Positions 62,159 to 64,000 of a DNA stretch of 64,000 nt are shown piece by piece. The notes under the pieces were generated by a model. It was not told the origin of the DNA. It did not search any database and was given only the letters and a program-made list of their open reading frames with translations. Each line of letters starts with the position of its first letter. The stretch's first letter is position 1. The position numbers and the translations under genes were made by a program. Source of the DNA: Atopsyche davidsoni (Eukaryota; Arthropoda; Insecta; Trichoptera; Hydrobiosidae); assembly GCA_022113835.1 (NCBI GenBank), contig JAILWY010000027.1:10232501-10296500 (forward strand), read 5' to 3'.

Positions 62159-63243
62159 ATGGCATATTCAAATATTAAAATCGAGTTGAACAGCATCACA
62201 TCATTTGATGGGAGCTCTAAATATTTAAATGATTTTCTGTCCGCTTGCGAAGACAAGTTGGATGAGTACCAAAGCCTAAACGAGATACAAAAACGAAATG
62301 TAATTCGGGGTATTGTACAAAAGCTAGAAGGAGATGCGTACGATTTAGTAATTTCTCACAATGTTAAAACGTGGCCAGAAATAAGGACCTTACTTATAGC
62401 AAATTATGCTGATAAACGGAATCATACGATTCTCATTAAAGAATTAAATTCAATGTTCCAAAATCACGGGAAACCGCCCGAGAATTCGCAAGACGTATCA
62501 CTTCGAACGTCGTTGCATACGTAAACTTTGTACGAATTCATGTAAGTGAAGAAAGCCAGGGATTATTAATAAATAACTATCATAGCATTGCACTTGATTG
62601 TTTCGTTAGCAATCTAAGGCAATACGGAGAGATTATCAGGGCTAGAAACCCTCAGACAATTAATGAAGCACTAGAAATAATAGATAAGGAAGAGATCATC
62701 GCTAAATGCAGTAACTTAAACATAAATAGGAGCAGTCCAAGAACTGTCGGTATTGATAGAAACAACTACTCGAATCAAAATAGAAATTATCATGGCAACC
62801 AGAATAGAAACTTTAATACAAATCAAAATAATAATTACATCAGGAATAATCAATTTCCTAACAATCGAAACGGAAACTTCCCGAACAATAATTTCAATAG
62901 AAATAATAATAATTTTAATAAACCAAGTTTTAATAATTTTAATAAACCGAATTTTAATAATACTTATGGACAAAATTTCAATCGTCCTAACTACTATCAA
63001 AACTATCGTAACAACAGACAATTTGAACAAAAGAATGTACCGACACCGACCCCCATGTCAGGCGTACAATCACACAAAAGTAACTACGTAAAACCAGTCC
63101 AAAATTTTAATGCAGGACCCAGTAATTTCCAAACAAGCAAACCTAATTTTATCGCCGAAGAACTATTTAACGCGGAGACAAACGAAAATAGTTCGGCAGA
63201 AGAAAATTTTCAATTCATGCCTCAACGAAAGAAAGCAACTTGA
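62159..63243 (+). pseudogene. gag of the Ty3/gypsy element, one frameshift
   Basis: Gag is the structural protein that packages the element's RNA. The frame opens at ATG 62159 (MAYSNIKIELNSITSFDG) and shows the typical Gag block: FLSACE, RGIVQKLEGDAY, W.EIRTLLIANYAD and LIKELNSMF. Near 62455-62466, at a short A run, the reading frame shifts by one base; after it the next frame continues with an ETAREFARRI-like stretch and stays open to TGA at 63241-63243. The total would be about 360 residues. The C-terminal third is extremely asparagine-rich (about 62756-63020), with no CCHC zinc knuckle. The displaced start at 62150 (GTG) is ignored because 62159 is the first ATG in frame. Confidence 0.82.
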
Positions 63244-64000
63244 TCGAAGTAAACAATCATGATCAATTTCGACAGTTACCATATATTACAATTAATGAAC
63301 CTCCGATTAATTTACTTATAGACACGGGATCTAATAAATCATTCCTTGACCCGAGCATAATTAATAAACATTTTAAAAACTCTATTAAACCTGAAAAGTT
63401 TAACGTAAGAACCATAGCAAGCGAAAGCTGTCATGAAAATAGCATTCAAATAGGGTCATTCAAAGAATTTAGAACACCCACTAAATTAAAATTCTACTCG
63501 TATAAATTCCACTACGCACTAGACGGACTAATTGGGATTGATAATATGAAATCATTAAAAATGCAGTTAGATTTTGAAAAGCATGTAGTTACCACCCCAA
63601 ATGCACACATACCAATAAAATGGTATACCATTCCTTTAAAACCACAAAAGACAATTACGATTCCAGCTAACGGATCAGTCATTACAAACGTACCGACAAA
63701 TAAAAACGGTATCGCTGACGCATTGTCACGGATAGAAACAAACGCTAATGAATTATACGATTTAATAGAAGACTATACGGATAATATCTCAATATTACCC
63801 CAGGTGGCCGATGATCCGATATTAGAAGACTTTGATAGTCAAACAGACGATACGGTACATACAAGTGTAGAGGATCCGATATTCGAAATACCATCGTCAG
63901 AAAAATCCATAAATACATTTAAAAATCAAATATTATTCAAATTTTCAAACAATAAAATAATCAAAACAATAAAGCCATTCCCGAATGTTTCGAGAATTAT
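63243..64000 (+). pseudogene. pol of the Ty3/gypsy element: protease joined to RNase H end, reverse transcriptase missing (runs off the window)
   Basis: This frame is -1 relative to the second part of gag and overlaps its stop, the usual gag-pol arrangement in such elements. The aspartic protease signature LIDTGSNKSF has its active-site Asp at 63321-63323, and the protease flap/end region ALDGLIGIDNM follows. At about 63700 the frame moves straight from TNVPTNK to NGIADALSRIE, the block that normally closes RNase H. The reverse transcriptase and nearly all RNase H, some 500-600 residues in the family, are deleted without breaking the frame. After it comes the acidic linker before integrase. 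The frame is still open at 64000. Confidence 0.82.

Noticed and set aside
62716..63091. Ile/Thr-rich open frames on both strands
   Set aside because: They are shadows of the asparagine-rich end of gag, made of AAT/ATT codons read out of frame.

Overview
This looks like a stretch of insect (or at least arthropod) nuclear genome: AT-rich, low gene density, very long introns, short GC-rich exons and many decayed transposable elements. The only host gene I can support is on the minus strand. It has three coding exons (28321-28378, 14763-14815, 10923-11042) that join in frame with proper splice sites and encode the first ~77 residues of a calexcitin-type EF-hand protein. Its remaining exons should lie left of position 1. 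Its 5'-most non-coding exon lies somewhere right of 28392. Everything else up to ~59 kb is intron or intergenic DNA.

Layout. 1-10.9 kb is intron 3, with a LINE 3' tail, a 256-bp foldback tandem pair, a hAT-type MITE with 8-bp target duplications, an internally deleted mariner, a 490-bp tandem pair carrying LINE ends, a palindromic tRNA-headed SINE, and a tandem array that repeats the exon 3/intron 3 boundary. 11-28 kb holds introns 2 and 1, including a three-level nested insertion at 20.7-21.8 kb and an inverted pair of tRNA-like sequences at 22.6 kb. At 32.9-35.1 kb is a relict DNA transposon with intact ends and 8-bp duplications but a broken transposase. 35-54 kb is mostly unremarkable, with tandem arrays at 38.3 and 43.7 kb and LINE relics at 49-50.6 kb. 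54.5 kb holds a second full copy of the palindromic SINE. 55.4-56.5 kb is a Ty3/gypsy relic.

The right end is the most unusual part. Six ~321-bp, extremely GC-rich satellite units lie at 59.09-61.55 kb, two in one orientation and four in the other, around a 536-bp AT-rich spacer. They abut the 5' LTR, primer-binding site, gag and protease of a Ty3/gypsy retrotransposon (61.55-64 kb) that has lost its whole reverse transcriptase in an in-frame deletion.

Two themes recur: inverted (foldback) architecture at several scales, and repeats that carry pieces of functional signals (splice donor, tRNA promoter boxes, transposon ends). All family names come from recalled motifs; no searches were run.
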